Part shown: positions 9,685 through 18,506 of the stretch, piece by piece
Numbering within the stretch: position 1 is the stretch's first letter
How the letters are laid out: each line of letters begins with the position of its first letter
NCBI RefSeq assembly: GCF_001854765.1
Contig: NZ_LJJE01000071.1
Span: 39,026 to 103,025 of the forward strand
Source of the DNA: Vibrio sonorensis
Lineage (GTDB): Bacteria; Pseudomonadota; Gammaproteobacteria; Enterobacterales; Vibrionaceae
Length of the DNA stretch: 64,000 nucleotides
Direction: 5' to 3'
Position numbers and translations under genes: made by a program
Notes under the pieces: model-generated
Databases searched by the model: none
What the model saw: only the letters and a program-made list of their open reading frames with translations
Told to the model about the DNA's origin: nothing

Positions 9685-11481
9685 ATGATTAAAACTCGAG
9701 TTAGTTATCTTTTTCAATTACTACTCTTTTTATTGTTGTTGTCGCCAATTTCTATTTCTTCTTCAAATGCTTCACCTAGAATTATCAGCGGCAAGCCAGT
9801 TGAAAAGAATGAATGGCCATTTTTGGTCGCTTTGGTGAAAAAAGGTCAGCCTGCTTTTGAAGGTCAATTTTGTGGTGGAACCATTATTGATGAATGGCGA
9901 ATACTTACTGCCGCTCATTGTGTTCACGGAATAAACCCGGAAGATCTTGAAGTTGTCGTTGGTGTGAATGATCTTTCTAAAGAGACGACGCAAGGGACCC
10001 GTTACGGCGTAGATAATATTATCAATGAAGATTTTTTCGACTATAGCGCAAAAGATTACGATATGGCTATCGTTGAACTATCGCGCAAACTCATTGGTTC
10101 AGATTTTCAACCAGTAAGCTTGGCAAGGAACTTACCCCGAGGAGGCACTGAAGATGGTGCACCTCTGCTTATTGCGGGATGGGGGGCGACTGACGCAGAA
10201 AATGCACTTCAAAGTTCGCCTTTCAAACTGCATCAAGCAGAGTTGAACTTAATGAGCCAATCTGAGTGCCGTAGTTTCGTTTCTAGTAATCCTCTGATTG
10301 GTGCATTGATTCGCGACAGTAACCTATGCGCTAAAGCAGTAGATTCGCAAAATGCTTGCCAAGGGGATAGTGGGGGCCCATTAGTCAGGAAAGACACTGG
10401 GGAACAGATAGGTGTATTAAGTTGGACTCTAGCTGACTGCAAGAGCCTCAGTGTATACAGTGATGTGAGCTATTTTAATGCTTGGATAAGGTCAGTTCAA
10501 AACGGACTTTCGCAAACCTCAATTAAATATTTGGGCGTCACGTCAGAAAGTAACCCTACTCATACTTTGACTTACGTAAACAAAACAAGTTTTCCCATTA
10601 CGATAAAGGGCATTGCGGGCGCTCCGTATAAGTACAATATGGAAAACACGACGGTTGATAGTATCTCGGGTTGCGCTAACCCTACATTAGCCCCAGGAGA
10701 TGCGTGTGATATATCCGTTAGGTTGAGTCAAATACGAAATGGTTTAACTGGGTTTTATATTGAAACGGAATATGAAGTTAATGGTGTCCAAGCTTCACTC
10801 TTTACCGAGCGTTATTACCACAAATACCAACCTTCCGCCCTTGACTTGACAACAGTGATCCCATTTTCAAGCTTTGGTGCATACACGAATGGAAATGAGT
10901 GGCAGTTAGAGGGGGAAAAACTCGTATCTTCTGTGCTTGTTGGAAACTCTCAGTTTATTATCGGTGAACTATCAAAAGGGTATATTGCATTTAGTGTCGA
11001 AACAGAAGGTTTAGAGGCTGGGGATACTATTAACTATACTGCTAACAACACCACTTTCGACAAAGTTGGTAACGTGGCCTTGGCGTTAGAAAATACTTCA
11101 AACTACTTAACTTTTCAGTTTAACAAGCAGAGTGCAACTTCATTGGGAAAAGTGACTTTGAGCAATTTCAGGAGCCTCAGCAAAGCAGAATACGAGGCGA
11201 TACCTGAGCAACACCTACAAGTTAAGAAACAACCAATGTTAAGCGATGTCTTGACTGAGGGGGAGACGATAGGTAGTGGCAAGCCCAGCGAAGAAAACAA
11301 CGGCTCTCAAGACAATGAACCAGAGGTGATAGTAGATAATCAAAATTCTGCGTTGCAACATTCAGACTCAGGTGGCGGTGGTGGGACGAGTTCCTCAATA
11401 TTACTGTTCGTCATGGGGTGTTTACTTTTTCGAAGAACTTTTTCTCCTAGCTTGGTGGACTTTCCATTAGTGTGTCGTTGA
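9685..11481 (+). CDS. Secreted S1A serine protease with GlyGly-CTERM tail, non-tryptic pocket
   Basis: A 598-residue paralogue of the preceding protease. It has a signal peptide (about 1-30), an activation site R32 before I-I-S-G, and catalytic H78, D126 and S229 (CQGDSGGP). The residue at the S1-specificity position is N223 instead of Asp, so strict Lys/Arg cleavage is not expected. The C-terminus carries SDSGGGGG, a hydrophobic helix and FRR, as in GlyGly-CTERM proteins. Unusually, about 16 residues follow the basic pair; sorting signals normally end there. No Shine-Dalgarno sequence is strong. The gene is convergent with the third protease across a shared terminator. Confidence 0.9.
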   Translation: MIKTRVSYLFQLLLFLLLLSPISISSSNASPRIISGKPVEKNEWPFLVALVKKGQPAFEGQFCGGTIIDEWRILTAAHCVHGINPEDLEVVVGVNDLSKETTQGTRYGVDNIINEDFFDYSAKDYDMAIVELSRKLIGSDFQPVSLARNLPRGGTEDGAPLLIAGWGATDAENALQSSPFKLHQAELNLMSQSECRSFVSSNPLIGALIRDSNLCAKAVDSQNACQGDSGGPLVRKDTGEQIGVLSWTLADCKSLSVYSDVSYFNAWIRSVQNGLSQTSIKYLGVTSESNPTHTLTYVNKTSFPITIKGIAGAPYKYNMENTTVDSISGCANPTLAPGDACDISVRLSQIRNGLTGFYIETEYEVNGVQASLFTERYYHKYQPSALDLTTVIPFSSFGAYTNGNEWQLEGEKLVSSVLVGNSQFIIGELSKGYIAFSVETEGLEAGDTINYTANNTTFDKVGNVALALENTSNYLTFQFNKQSATSLGKVTLSNFRSLSKAEYEAIPEQHLQVKKQPMLSDVLTEGETIGSGKPSEENNGSQDNEPEVIVDNQNSALQHSDSGGGGGTSSSILLFVMGCLLFRRTFSPSLVDFPLVCR

Positions 11482-11484
11482 AAG

Positions 11485-11520
11485 AAAGCCGCCGTATTTT
11501 CGTATAAATATGGCGGCTTT
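11485..11520. terminator. Bidirectional terminator between convergent proteases
   Basis: AAAGCCGCC pairs with GGCGGCTTT around an 18-base loop. The flanks are A-rich and T-rich, so it can serve both genes. Confidence 0.8.
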
Positions 11521-11527
11521 ATTTCGG

Positions 11528-13168
11528 TTATTTTCTAATTCTAGTTATTAATCCGACTAGTAAAAACGAGAGTAGGCCGAGTGAACCACCGCCACCACCG
11601 CTACTACCTGCTTTTGGCGTAGTAGAACCATTTGGGTTTGTCGGTGTTGTGGAGACGATCCCGTTGAGGTTGTTGTACTCTTGTTCTGAGATGGTTCGGA
11701 AGTTTTTTACAGTGGCACTGGCGGTGTTAGCCGTTGCCATCTTCTTGAAAGACAATTCAATATCATTGGACTGTTCTTGTAGAACAAATGCTAATGTTTT
11801 TGAAGCACTTTCATTGGTTAGATGATAAATATTGCCATTGACAGCTACTCTTAACATATCGCTGTCTTCGACAGTCTTGTCCACATCAAATGAAACATAC
11901 CCTTGAGGCAATCCACTAATAGTTAGTGTGGACACATTTCCTGTTGATAGATTGGGCGAGGATTGCAAAATGCCATCAACAACATGCCATGGGTAGTAGT
12001 TACTGTAAATGTTTGCGTTTGAAAATGGTATGCTGTTCTTCACATCGATAGAAGCATTTAAAACGCTCTTCAATGTTGCAGAGAGTTCAAGGTCTTCACT
12101 GACTCCAACGACGGGAACCAAAAGACTTACTTCACCTGTACCTAAAGCATAGACGCCTAAATGTACGCTTATCTCACAGCTTTCCCCTGTTAACAAAGTT
12201 TGATTACTACAGCCAGATACGCTTTTAACCGTAGCGCCTTGGATGCTATTTTGTCTAATTGCTCCCAAGGTAATAGCGTTATTTGAATTGTTGGTCAGAG
12301 TAAATTTCGGATATACATTGTTTACGGTTACATAACCTAGGTTTCTTTTAGATGTATAGGCTAATCCATTAGTGTGAAAGTTGGTCCACGAATCTATGTA
12401 GCTTACATTGGTATAGACGCCCATCTTCCCGCATTGCTCTTTACCGTAGCTAACAATACCGATTTGTTGACGAGAATCTTTACGAATAATTGGCCCACCA
12501 CTATCACCGAAACAGGAGTCCTTATTCGTGACGCCATCACCAGCACAAAAGTTAGGAGAATCAATATTTCTCGACTCGTCTTCAAATCGGTCTGCACAGG
12601 TGTTCTGGTCGACTAGGGGAACATCAACTTCCAATAGTAAAGGAGAGCGTTTCCGGTTGTTTGAATCTACCACGGTCGAACCCCAGCCTGCGACAGTAAG
12701 AGTCGTTCCATCCGGCGTGTTTCGGCGGGTAGATTCACCAGCTAAGGTTACTGGTGAAGAATAGTTGTTATCAAGATCACGGCTCAATTCAATAATTGCA
12801 GCATCAGTAGAGGGCGTATTTTTGTGTCCTCTGTTGATCATAATATTTTTGACACCAAGACGTTGACCTGTAGAAGAAGCCGCACCTAAGTCGGATGCAC
12901 CGACAACGACTTCGATGTCGGCCGGAGAAAGATCGTCCACACAGTGAGCTGCGGTAAGAACGTGTTTTGAGCTGATAATGCTACCGGCACAAAATTGGCC
13001 TTTATCTGCTGGAAATCCTTTAAAAACTAAGGCTGCCATAAATTCCCAATCCGTCTTTGAAGCGGTACTACCATCAACAATCTTTGCGGATATATCTTGG
13101 GCATTACTAATCAGCGGAAGTGTGCTAAGTGCAGAAAACAAAACTAAATTTACTACGTTTTTTCGCAT
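11528..13168 (-). CDS. Secreted trypsin-like serine protease with GlyGly-CTERM tail (VesC-like plan)
   Basis: A 546-residue protease close in length to V. cholerae VesC. A signal peptide ends near residue 23 (SNAQ), and the activation site is K29 before I-V-D-G. The triad is H75, D122 and S223 (CFGDSGGP); D217 in the S1 pocket predicts trypsin-like specificity. The C-terminus has SSGGGGG, one membrane helix and RIRK, a canonical GlyGly-CTERM signal for rhombosortase processing and type II export. It is more like the first protease than the second around the active site (both read N-K-D-S-C). A similar middle beta domain suggests all three arose by duplication. Confidence 0.9.
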   Translation of the reverse strand: MRKNVVNLVLFSALSTLPLISNAQDISAKIVDGSTASKTDWEFMAALVFKGFPADKGQFCAGSIISSKHVLTAAHCVDDLSPADIEVVVGASDLGAASSTGQRLGVKNIMINRGHKNTPSTDAAIIELSRDLDNNYSSPVTLAGESTRRNTPDGTTLTVAGWGSTVVDSNNRKRSPLLLEVDVPLVDQNTCADRFEDESRNIDSPNFCAGDGVTNKDSCFGDSGGPIIRKDSRQQIGIVSYGKEQCGKMGVYTNVSYIDSWTNFHTNGLAYTSKRNLGYVTVNNVYPKFTLTNNSNNAITLGAIRQNSIQGATVKSVSGCSNQTLLTGESCEISVHLGVYALGTGEVSLLVPVVGVSEDLELSATLKSVLNASIDVKNSIPFSNANIYSNYYPWHVVDGILQSSPNLSTGNVSTLTISGLPQGYVSFDVDKTVEDSDMLRVAVNGNIYHLTNESASKTLAFVLQEQSNDIELSFKKMATANTASATVKNFRTISEQEYNNLNGIVSTTPTNPNGSTTPKAGSSGGGGGSLGLLSFLLVGLITRIRK

Positions 13169-13581
13169 GTGTTGTCCATGATTATAAAATTGGTTTCACG
13201 AATACTAGTGCTATTTTAATCAGGAGTGAATGCCAACCTATTTCATGTTTTAAAACAAAGCGCTATTTACGACGTTTAATTGCATTAATGTGGTGTAAGT
13301 CCCGATTTTATAGAAGATTTTTTCATATTTTCGGAGGATCATGCCGTATATGCATTACGAGCGATAACAAAGTGCAAGCAACGGCATTACACAGTATTAA
13401 CATTTAATTTGTTGACCTAAATGATGCTGTATATTTTTATTTTGGTGGATGTATTGTTGATCTATTTCTTGCTAGATCTAAATGTAGAAAAGGCTGTCAG
13501 TCGACAAAATGAATGGGTAGGGTAGAATTAAAAGGCGGATTTAAACTAAGCCGCGCAATGCGGCTTAGTTTCTGCGTGTAA
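13169..13581. other. 413-bp intergenic region between protease and purT
   Basis: AT-rich spacer. It should contain the protease promoter on its left side and the purT terminator hairpin at 13543-13571. An open frame across 13129-13407 has no ribosome site and overlaps the protease start, so I do not call it. I see no repeat, RNA gene or regulator site. Confidence 0.5.
13543..13571 (-). terminator. Terminator of purT
   Basis: AAACTAAGCCGC pairs with GCGGCTTAGTTT, a 12-bp stem with the loop GCAAT, 11 bases past the purT stop. The T run on the minus strand is short. Confidence 0.7.
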
Positions 13582-14757
13582 TTAGTAAATCACTTTCACT
13601 TTTTTGGCGGCTGTAACCGCGTCTTCTATTGCTTTTTCAATAGTGTCACGGCGAGTGATGGTCACCCCTAGACGTCGACGTCCATCTATATCTGGTTTGC
13701 CAAAGAGCTTTAACTGGGTTTGAGGAACCGTTAGCGCTTCGTTCATGCCTTCAAAACGAATGTCAGTAGAAGTACCTTGCCCTAGAATCACAGCCGAAGC
13801 CGCGGGACCAAATTGCGTAATACCCGCAATAGGTGAACCGGTGAATGCTCGAACGTGGAGAGCAAACTCAGACATATCTTGCGACATAAGGGTAACAAGA
13901 CCAGTGTCGTGAGGGCGAGGGGACACTTCATTAAAGATCACAGTGTCACCTTTTACAAACAGCTCGACACCGAAAATACCAAATCCACCTAGTGCATTCA
14001 CCACCTTGCCCGCAGCATCTTGCGCGGTGGCAAGTGCCGTTTCACTCATAGCTTGTGGCTGCCATGACTCGCGGTAATCTCCATCTTCTTGGCGATGGCC
14101 GATTGGCGCGCAGAAATGTACTCCATCAGAGGCTCTAACAGTCAGCAAAGTGATTTCGTAGTCAAAATCAATAAAGCCTTCAACAATAACGCGTCCAGCG
14201 CCGGTGCGGCCGCCTTCTTGTGCATACTGCCACGCTTTATCAATATCTTCGGGCGTCTTCAGAACACTCTGCCCTTTGCCTGAAGAGGACATAACTGGCT
14301 TACATACACAAGGCAGCCCCACTTTCTCGACAGCGGCGACGAAACTCTCATAGTTGTCAGCAAACTGGTAAGGTGAGGTTGTTAATTCAAGCTCTTCTGC
14401 AGCCAAGCGGCGAATGCCTTCACGGTTCATGGTAAGTTTAGTCGCCTTAGCTGAAGGAACGACGTTGAGTCCTTTGGCTTCCAGCTCAACTAAGGTGTCG
14501 GTTGCGATGGCTTCAATCTCTGGAACGACGTAGTCTGGTTTTTCTTCACTGATGACTTGAGCGAGAGCCTCTCCGTCTAGCATATTGAATACGCGGCTAC
14601 GATGGGCGACCTGCATTGCTGGAGCGCCTTCATAGCGATCACAAGCGATGACTTCTAAACCTAAGCGCTGACATTCAATGGCAACTTCTTTGCCAAGTTC
14701 ACCTGAGCCAAGTAACAGAACACGTGTTGCGTGCGGGCGATTTGCTGTACCAAACAT
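13582..14757 (-). CDS. purT: Formate-dependent phosphoribosylglycinamide formyltransferase 2
   Basis: A 391-residue ATP-grasp enzyme that makes formyl-GAR from GAR, formate and ATP in purine synthesis. The N-terminal Rossmann-like PurK/PurT fold shows [15 protein letters not shown] (residues about 14-28). The ATP-grasp core shows [12 protein letters not shown] (about 153-164) and the metal-binding [23 protein letters not shown] region (about 265-287). Length matches E. coli PurT (392). A PurR operator lies 65 bp upstream, so it is probably repressed when purines are abundant. Confidence 0.97.
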   Translation of the reverse strand: MFGTANRPHATRVLLLGSGELGKEVAIECQRLGLEVIACDRYEGAPAMQVAHRSRVFNMLDGEALAQVISEEKPDYVVPEIEAIATDTLVELEAKGLNVVPSAKATKLTMNREGIRRLAAEELELTTSPYQFADNYESFVAAVEKVGLPCVCKPVMSSSGKGQSVLKTPEDIDKAWQYAQEGGRTGAGRVIVEGFIDFDYEITLLTVRASDGVHFCAPIGHRQEDGDYRESWQPQAMSETALATAQDAAGKVVNALGGFGIFGVELFVKGDTVIFNEVSPRPHDTGLVTLMSQDMSEFALHVRAFTGSPIAGITQFGPAASAVILGQGTSTDIRFEGMNEALTVPQTQLKLFGKPDIDGRRRLGVTITRRDTIEKAIEDAVTAAKKVKVIY

Positions 14758-14821
14758 AGTAGACCTTTCAATAAAGTGGATATTGAGAAATTGCTTGGCA
14801 TGATACTGAGTTTGACCGGAA

Positions 14822-14837
14822 AAGCAATCGTTTGCGT
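14822..14837 (-). promoter_or_regulatory. PurR box upstream of purT
   Basis: Read on the minus strand, ACGCAAACGATTGCTT matches the PurR palindrome ACGCAAACGTTTGCGT at 14 of 16 positions, 65 bp before the purT start. Confidence 0.75.
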
Positions 14838-15045
14838 TTGTCGGAATTTTTGATTCTGCAAAGGTAAATAAAACCCGATACTCCGACCATAAGTGTGACT
14901 TGTGTCACGTTATTTTTGGTAACATTATGCCGTCATCCATTTCATTGATCTGACGCTATACGACTAATGACAAGCAAAGTCATGATCGTTTGTCGCAGAG
15001 GAAGTTTTCCAATGTGAGCATTGTTAAATCTCAGGAAGAGTCGTC

Positions 15046-16470
15046 GTGAATTTACGTCCAAAAGCAAAATATATTATTCCATTAATTATTCCAATTATCG
15101 TTCTTTTGATGCCACTTTCGGCTTTTCCGTTTGATGGGTTAACCATTGTGCAGCAAAGAGTGATTGCCATTTTTTTACTTGCCGCACTGTGCTGGGTCTT
15201 TGAACCTATACCCATCTACGCGACGTCTGTTGTCATTATTGTCTTAGAGCTGCTTTTGCTCTCGGACAAAGGCATTCTTTGGTTTAGAAGTGGAGCCGGA
15301 GAGGCCCATTTTGGCGAACTACTCAATTACAAAGACATAATGGCGACGTTTGCTAGCCCGATTATTATGCTTTTCCTCGGTGGTTTCTTTTTGGCTATGG
15401 CGGCGACCAAGTATCGTTTAGACGTAAACTTAGCGCGAGTGTTACTCAAACCTTTTGGCCGAGATCCTAAGTTCGTAATGTTAGGACTGATGATGATCAC
15501 CGCAGTGTTTTCTATGTTTATGTCGAACACGGCAACCACCGCGATGATGCTGTCTATTTTAACTCCGGTGATTGCAGTCTTAGGTCCTAAAGACCCCGGC
15601 AGAATCGCCTTTGCCCTGTGTATTCCAGTTGCTGCCAATATTGGAGGGATTGGTACTCCAATTGGTACGCCACCCAATGCGATAGCACTTAAGTACTTGG
15701 TGGGCGAGCACACCATCTCATTTGGCTCTTGGATGGCATTTGGTGTACCGTTTGTGGTAGTTATGATGGCATTAGCATGGGCATTGATTCACTTTTTATA
15801 CCGTTCGGACCAAGAAGCTATTGATCTGGATATCAAAGGACGATTTTTAAAAACACCTAAAGCGATCATGGTATACGTGACCTTTACTTTGACCATTGTG
15901 CTTTGGCTTATGGGGTCTCTGCATGGTATGAACTCATACACCGTTGCTCTGATCCCAGTGGCGCTCTTTTCCCTTACCGGCATTATCAATAAAGAAGATC
16001 TAAAGAAAATTTCATGGGATGTGTTGTGGCTTGTATCCGGTGGTATCGCCCTTGGACTTGCACTTGATCAGACTGGGTTGGCACAGCTTGTTGTTCACAG
16101 TATCCCCTTTGGCGAGTTTTCGCCTTATGTGGTGTTAGTGGGTTCTGCATTTTTATGTCTGCTGATGGCAAACTTTATGTCTCATACTGCGACGGCAAAC
16201 TTGTTAATGCCAATCATGGCTGCTTTAGGCGCTTCGATGACGTCGTTAACTCCATTAGGAGGAGAAGTTACGCTTATTCTTGTGGTTACCTTTGCCGCGT
16301 CATTGGGCATGTCGTTACCTATTAGTACGCCACCAAATGCCTTAGCGCACGCGACAGGGAATGTACAAAGTAGTCAAATGGCCAAAGTGGGCGTGATACT
16401 TGGCTTGGTGGGGGTTCTACTTAGCTTTGTACTCGTTTGGGCGCTTCTGGCTCTAGGCCATATAGGGTAA
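15046..16470 (+). CDS. SLC13/DASS family sodium-dependent anion transporter
   Basis: A 474-residue, roughly 11-helix inner-membrane transporter related to Vibrio cholerae INDY (462 residues), which takes up dicarboxylates with sodium. Repeat 1 has the SNT motif (MSNTATTAMM, about 162-171) and IGTPPNA; repeat 2 has STPPNA. The second SNT motif reads SHT (MSHTATANLLMP, about 384-395), which replaces an Asn that contacts substrate carboxylate in VcINDY. Start is GTG with an AGGAAG site 7-8 bases upstream. It lies 4 bp before the histidine kinase gene, so transporter and two-component genes form one operon. Confidence 0.9.
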   Translation: MNLRPKAKYIIPLIIPIIVLLMPLSAFPFDGLTIVQQRVIAIFLLAALCWVFEPIPIYATSVVIIVLELLLLSDKGILWFRSGAGEAHFGELLNYKDIMATFASPIIMLFLGGFFLAMAATKYRLDVNLARVLLKPFGRDPKFVMLGLMMITAVFSMFMSNTATTAMMLSILTPVIAVLGPKDPGRIAFALCIPVAANIGGIGTPIGTPPNAIALKYLVGEHTISFGSWMAFGVPFVVVMMALAWALIHFLYRSDQEAIDLDIKGRFLKTPKAIMVYVTFTLTIVLWLMGSLHGMNSYTVALIPVALFSLTGIINKEDLKKISWDVLWLVSGGIALGLALDQTGLAQLVVHSIPFGEFSPYVVLVGSAFLCLLMANFMSHTATANLLMPIMAALGASMTSLTPLGGEVTLILVVTFAASLGMSLPISTPPNALAHATGNVQSSQMAKVGVILGLVGVLLSFVLVWALLALGHIG

Positions 16471-16474
16471 TCAA

Positions 16475-17806
16475 GTGGCTTCGGAAGCATTCCAGAACCT
16501 AATCGAACGGTACTTCTCTTGTGCCGAAAGGCAACTAACTTTGCAATCTGGTAGTACAGTACTAGAGCAAGGGGACACCAATCAGCGACTTTATTATGTG
16601 ATTGAAGGGGAGTTAGAGGGGTTCGACCTAGAGACAGACGGCAGAAAAATAAAAGTTTTTTCGGCGGGTCGTGGGGCATTTATTGGTGTACACAGTTTTT
16701 TTTCGGGTACCGATATTGCCTCTTCGACTGTAATTGCAAGGTCAGATTTAAAACTCGCATGGATCGACAGGGAAACGCCCGCTTACATGCCCGAACACTA
16801 TGGACCAATTACCTCACAGTTTACGCCGGTCATTGTTAATGAATTATCCAGAAGGCAAAAACGGGCGACTAGAGAAGCGGTGGCCAAAGAAAAAGCGATT
16901 GAAAAACTCAATCTGGCAGAACAGATGACCACTTTGGGTCAACTGGCGGCTGGTTTAGCTCACGAGCTTAACAATGCAATTGGAGTAGTACAAAGTCAGT
17001 CACAAAGGTTGGAGAGCGTTATCCTAAATTTATTGGAAGAAGCTCACCCCGACGCTAGTCAGTTTTTCGATTTTGGTTTGATGCACGGACAGAAGGTTAC
17101 GGCATCTGAGGCTAGACGAGGTGGAAAAGAGATTGCTAACCGCTACGGTTTGTCACCCCAAACGGCAAAAGCAATGGCACGAGTTTGGCCCGAAGGAGAG
17201 GTGCCCAAAGAGTGGCTAATTGCCCCTGAAGAAGCGGTTCAGTTTTGGCAAACCGGACGTGATCTTCACGATTTGCGTTTGGCGGCGAACCACACCGTTG
17301 GCATAGTAAAATCTGTAAAGCAGCTTGGGAGAATGGATACATTAGACGAGACTTGGTTAGACATTAACGAGACCTTGAATCAAAGCGTGTCCCTGTTGCA
17401 AAGCGATTTGCGCCGCGTAAAAGTGCGCATGAGACCCGGAGAACTGCCTCAATTCAAGGGCTCTCACACTGAGCTTGTTCAAGTCTGGGTCAACATAATT
17501 AAAAATGCCTGTGACGCGATGGAAGACCGAGATAATGCTGAGTTAGAGATTGTCACAAGGCAGAGCAAAAACAGGATTCTAGTCACTATTGCTAACAATG
17601 GTGCAGAGATAGATGAAGCAACAAGAAGAAAAATTTTCCAACCCAATTTTACTACTAAGAAAGGTGGATTGTCGTTTGGGTTAGGTTTGGGGCTTTCCAT
17701 CGTAAGACGGATTGTTACCGGCTACGAAGGCAGTGTAGTCGTGAAGAGTGAAGCCTCCCGAACCGTTTTCAGAATCAAGCTACCAGTTGAGGAACATCAT
17801 GGATAA
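16475..17806 (+). CDS. Soluble cNMP-binding-domain sensor histidine kinase
   Basis: A 443-residue kinase with no membrane segment. Residues about 10-125 form a cyclic-nucleotide-binding-like domain (GSTVLEQGDTNQRLYYVIEGELEGF). A short coiled linker leads to the phosphoacceptor helix with the H box GQLAAGLAHELNNAIG (about 153-168). The ATPase domain has the N box NIIKNACDAMED, a divergent D box (IANNGAEID) and the G box GLGLGLSIVRRI. Between the H-box helix and the second dimer helix is an insert of about 90 residues, much longer than usual. The GTG start follows AGGGT. It probably senses a ligand or state linked to the upstream transporter and phosphorylates the adjoining receiver protein. 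Confidence 0.88.
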   Translation: MASEAFQNLIERYFSCAERQLTLQSGSTVLEQGDTNQRLYYVIEGELEGFDLETDGRKIKVFSAGRGAFIGVHSFFSGTDIASSTVIARSDLKLAWIDRETPAYMPEHYGPITSQFTPVIVNELSRRQKRATREAVAKEKAIEKLNLAEQMTTLGQLAAGLAHELNNAIGVVQSQSQRLESVILNLLEEAHPDASQFFDFGLMHGQKVTASEARRGGKEIANRYGLSPQTAKAMARVWPEGEVPKEWLIAPEEAVQFWQTGRDLHDLRLAANHTVGIVKSVKQLGRMDTLDETWLDINETLNQSVSLLQSDLRRVKVRMRPGELPQFKGSHTELVQVWVNIIKNACDAMEDRDNAELEIVTRQSKNRILVTIANNGAEIDEATRRKIFQPNFTTKKGGLSFGLGLGLSIVRRIVTGYEGSVVVKSEASRTVFRIKLPVEEHHG

Positions 17807-18275
17807 ATTGAATGTGATTTGCGTGGACGATCAACGTGAAGTACTGAGCGCGGTAATGCAAGATCTAGAACCGCTATACGCGTTTTTAAGTGTTGAAGAT
17901 TGTGAGTCGGCGGATGAAGTCATCGACCTAATGGATGAGCTAGATGCAGAAGGTGAACACATTGCCGTGGTCGTCTCTGATCATGTTATGCCGGGGAAAA
18001 CGGGTGTTGAGTTGTTAACCGAGATTTCGAAGGACGGACGTTATACCCACACAAGGAAAATTCTGCTAACCGGACAGGCGACCCATGCTGATACCATCAC
18101 GGCTATCAATACTGCCGGTATCGATCACTACTTCGAAAAGCCGTGGAAATCAGATGACATTCTCGCAGTGGTAAGGGCTTTAGTGACTGAATATGTGTTT
18201 GACCACGGTTTAGACTATCGAAGTTATCAACTGCATTTAGATCCCGAAGTGATGCTTAATCGACTAAAAGCATAG
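17799..18275 (+). CDS. Single-domain response regulator
   Basis: A 158-residue protein overlapping the kinase gene by 8 bp. Residues 1-125 form a receiver domain with the acidic pair CVDDQ (D9-D10), phosphoacceptor D in VVSDHVMPGKTG (about 58-69), the conserved Thr in LLTGQA and Lys in FEKPW. The roughly 35-residue tail has no recognised DNA-binding or enzymatic domain. It may therefore signal by protein contact, or act as a phosphate sink. I chose the internal ATG because the longer frame starts inside the kinase gene. Confidence 0.9.
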   Translation: MDKLNVICVDDQREVLSAVMQDLEPLYAFLSVEDCESADEVIDLMDELDAEGEHIAVVVSDHVMPGKTGVELLTEISKDGRYTHTRKILLTGQATHADTITAINTAGIDHYFEKPWKSDDILAVVRALVTEYVFDHGLDYRSYQLHLDPEVMLNRLKA

Positions 18276-18506
18276 ACTGACTTTAAGCAACGGAAATTAG
18301 CAATCTAGGGGCTAACATGGCAACTGGATTGCGTCTCCATTGTTCATTTTATTGATAGTAGCCGCTATTTTCACATATTGGTAGGCACCTTACTTCTATA
18401 CAGTTTTCTATTCGATTAAATATTGGTCGAACGAATGGTTTTACGGGCAGATAGCAGGTTTACTTCGTATACTTTTGTTAGAATCTTCTTTTAACTGAGA
18501 AACACT

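Noticed and set aside
13129..13407. 92-codon frame upstream of the third protease
   Set aside because: It begins inside the protease start on the other strand and has no ribosome site or recognisable composition.
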